Assembly: GCF_024171815.1 (NCBI RefSeq)
Contig: NZ_JAMTCJ010000003.1
Coordinates: 806,001 to 870,000 of the forward strand
Reading direction: 5' to 3'
Origin: Williamsia maris
GTDB taxonomy: Bacteria; Actinomycetota; Actinomycetes; Mycobacteriales; Mycobacteriaceae
DNA length: 64,000 nucleotides
Shown here: positions 63,018-64,000 of the stretch, piece by piece
Layout of the letters: each line of letters begins with the position of its first letter
Numbering within the stretch: the first letter of the stretch is position 1
Notes under the pieces: generated by a model
Database searches by the model: none
Seen by the model: the letters and a program-made list of their open reading frames with translations, nothing else
What the model was told of the DNA's origin: nothing
Position numbers and translations under genes: made by a program

Positions 63018-63728
63018 ATGGCGATCAGAGGCCGTAACCTCGGACTCCTCGCGGCCCTGTCGGCGATCCCCACCGGCCCGTCCCAGGCGAGCGTGCTCGA
63101 CGGGCTGCGTCGGGTCATCCTCGACGGGGGCGCGACGCCCGGGTCGGCCATCCCGGTCGGCGAGATCGCGACCCTGTTCGGCGTCAGCCCCATCCCGGTG
63201 CGCGAGGCACTCAAGACACTCGTGGGCGAGGGACTCGTCGGTCATCAGACCAACAACGGCTACTTCGTCGCGCAGCTCACCGTCGCCGAGCTCCGCGAGA
63301 TCTACTTCGTCCGAGGCATTCTCGAGCAGGCCGCGCTGACCCGTGCCGTCGAACTGGCCACTCCCGACGATCTGGCGGCCGCGCGCGAGGCCCACCGGGC
63401 CCTGCACGCCGCCACCGACGCCGGTGATCTCCGTGCGTACCACCATCAGTCACGTCGTTTCCACCAGGCGCTGATCGAGCCGTGCGGCATGCACCGTCTG
63501 GTGCACATGTTCGAGGCGACGTGGAACATCACCGAACCGTTCCAGCTCATGCGCGCCGCGACTCCGGAGATGCAGACGCGTCTGCACGCCGACCACGAGT
63601 CGATGATCGACGCCGTGGCCGCCCGTGACGTGGACGCACTCATCGCGGCCTCGCGCGAGCACCACTCACGCCTCGAGACGATGATCATCGACACCGCAGC
63701 ACAATTGAACGTCGCCGACGAATCCTGA
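63018..63728 (+). CDS. GntR-family regulator, FadR/FCD type
   Basis: 236 aa from the ATG at 63018, which has GGGGG 6 nt upstream; the frame is open to a GTG/ATG at 62961/62964 without a good binding site. The N-terminal winged helix-turn-helix is clear (VLDGLRRVILDG, IATLFGVSPIPVREALKTL, YFVAQLT). The C-terminal FCD ligand domain spans about 80-230 (EIYFVRGILEQAAL, FHQALIEP, HADHESMIDAVAARD, REHHSRLE). Its histidines could hold a metal, as in related FCD regulators. It lies directly before, and co-directional with, an NCS1 permease gene, so control of nucleobase or ureide uptake is a fair inference. Confidence 0.88.
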   Translation: MAIRGRNLGLLAALSAIPTGPSQASVLDGLRRVILDGGATPGSAIPVGEIATLFGVSPIPVREALKTLVGEGLVGHQTNNGYFVAQLTVAELREIYFVRGILEQAALTRAVELATPDDLAAAREAHRALHAATDAGDLRAYHHQSRRFHQALIEPCGMHRLVHMFEATWNITEPFQLMRAATPEMQTRLHADHESMIDAVAARDVDALIAASREHHSRLETMIIDTAAQLNVADES

Positions 63729-63755
63729 CCGCCCGGATCCAGCGGACGGCGAGAA

Positions 63756-63804
63756 TATACTTTCGCGGTAACGCAGCAGAAATAACCCGGTCCTAGCCTA
63801 GGCT
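63756..63804 (+). promoter_or_regulatory. Promoter and operator candidate for the NCS1 permease
   Basis: TATACT at 63756-63761 fits a -10 box; no good -35 is seen. A perfect 10-bp palindrome, AGCCTAGGCT, lies at 63795-63804, just downstream of where transcription would start, a position suited to repression. The GntR protein encoded next door is the natural candidate binder. Confidence 0.35.
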
Positions 63805-63826
63805 CACTCGAACACCAGGAGAGCCC

Positions 63827-64000
63827 ATGACCGAAACGATCACCACCGGCGATGCCGTCGCGGAACCGACCCACGCGAGCGCGGCCGGGGAGAGCGTCAT
63901 CAAGCTCGGCTATCACCAGAACCTGACCAACTCCGACCTCGCGCCGCTGAAGAAGCAGAGCTGGACGTCGTACAACATCTTCGCGTTCTGGATGTCCGAC
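63827..64000 (+). CDS. NCS1-family nucleobase/ureide permease, 3' end missing
   Basis: First 58 residues only; the gene runs out of the window. After a variable cytosolic leader come LTNSDLAPLKKQSWTSYN and IFAFWMSD, the typical beginning of the first helix of NCS1 transporters (cytosine, allantoin, hydantoin, uracil or thiamine carriers). The start is the ATG with AGGAGAG 4-5 nt ahead. The solute cannot be told from this piece. Confidence 0.8.
   Translation, partial: MTETITTGDAVAEPTHASAAGESVIKLGYHQNLTNSDLAPLKKQSWTSYNIFAFWMSD

Noticed and set aside
63787-63806. Iron-box (DtxR/IdeR) at the palindrome before the permease
   Set aside because: The core TAGGCTA is present on the minus strand, but the outer positions do not fit the 19-bp consensus, and an iron link to this permease is not evident.

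Overview
The window is very GC-rich actinobacterial DNA. The ribosomal protein sequences, the giant non-ribosomal peptide synthetase (NRPS) genes with GTG starts and overlapping stops, and the neighbours (FCD-type GntR regulator, NCS1 permease, DUF4442 and DUF4153-like proteins) fit a mycolic-acid actinomycete of the order Mycobacteriales, something like Gordonia, Williamsia or Rhodococcus. The genus cannot be fixed from the sequence alone.

Layout. (1) 1-922, plus strand: 3' part of cinA. (2) 927-51622, minus strand: one NRPS locus of only three genes, read from right to left. The first gene (43517-51622, about 2,700 aa) has the order C-A-T-C-A-T-C. The second (2313-43520, about 13,735 aa, among the largest bacterial proteins one meets) starts with A-T and ends with a thioesterase. 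The third (927-2243) is a free-standing condensation domain that is a close paralogue of the starter C domain of the first protein. Together they make a 14-module assembly line with epimerisation domains in modules 5 and 9. (3) 51990-57375, minus strand: the S10 ribosomal protein operon rpsJ-rplC-rplD-rplW-rplB-rpsS-rplV-rpsC-rplP-rpmC-rpsQ, closed by a hairpin terminator just before the NRPS locus. (4) 57924-61904, plus strand: an OmpR-type response regulator and its histidine kinase, a polytopic DUF4153/DUF4173-like membrane protein and a DUF4442 hotdog protein. (5) 62040-64000, plus strand: an alpha/beta hydrolase, a GntR/FadR-type regulator and the start of an NCS1 nucleobase or ureide permease.

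The synthetase. Reading the ten pocket residues of each adenylation domain by eye, modules 1, 6, 7, 10 and 11 all carry DVWHFSLVDK, the serine code known from EntF. Modules 5 and 9, the two with E domains, share a second code (DVPHFSLVEK) whose substrate I cannot name. Modules 5-8 and 9-12 have the same domain order, almost the same length and pairwise sister domains, so the line appears to contain a tandem duplication of a four-module block. The predicted product is a 14-residue, serine-rich peptide with D-residues at positions 5 and 9 and a D-Z/Ser/Ser/X motif repeated twice. It is probably N-acylated by the starter C domain and released by the thioesterase. No MbtH-like protein, acyl-AMP ligase, phosphopantetheinyl transferase or exporter is encoded inside the window.

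Residue numbers for the two NRPS proteins are counted from the starts chosen here (GTG at 43520 and ATG at 51622). Module borders are approximate (about 30 nt), and A-domain codes were read by manual alignment to GrsA.
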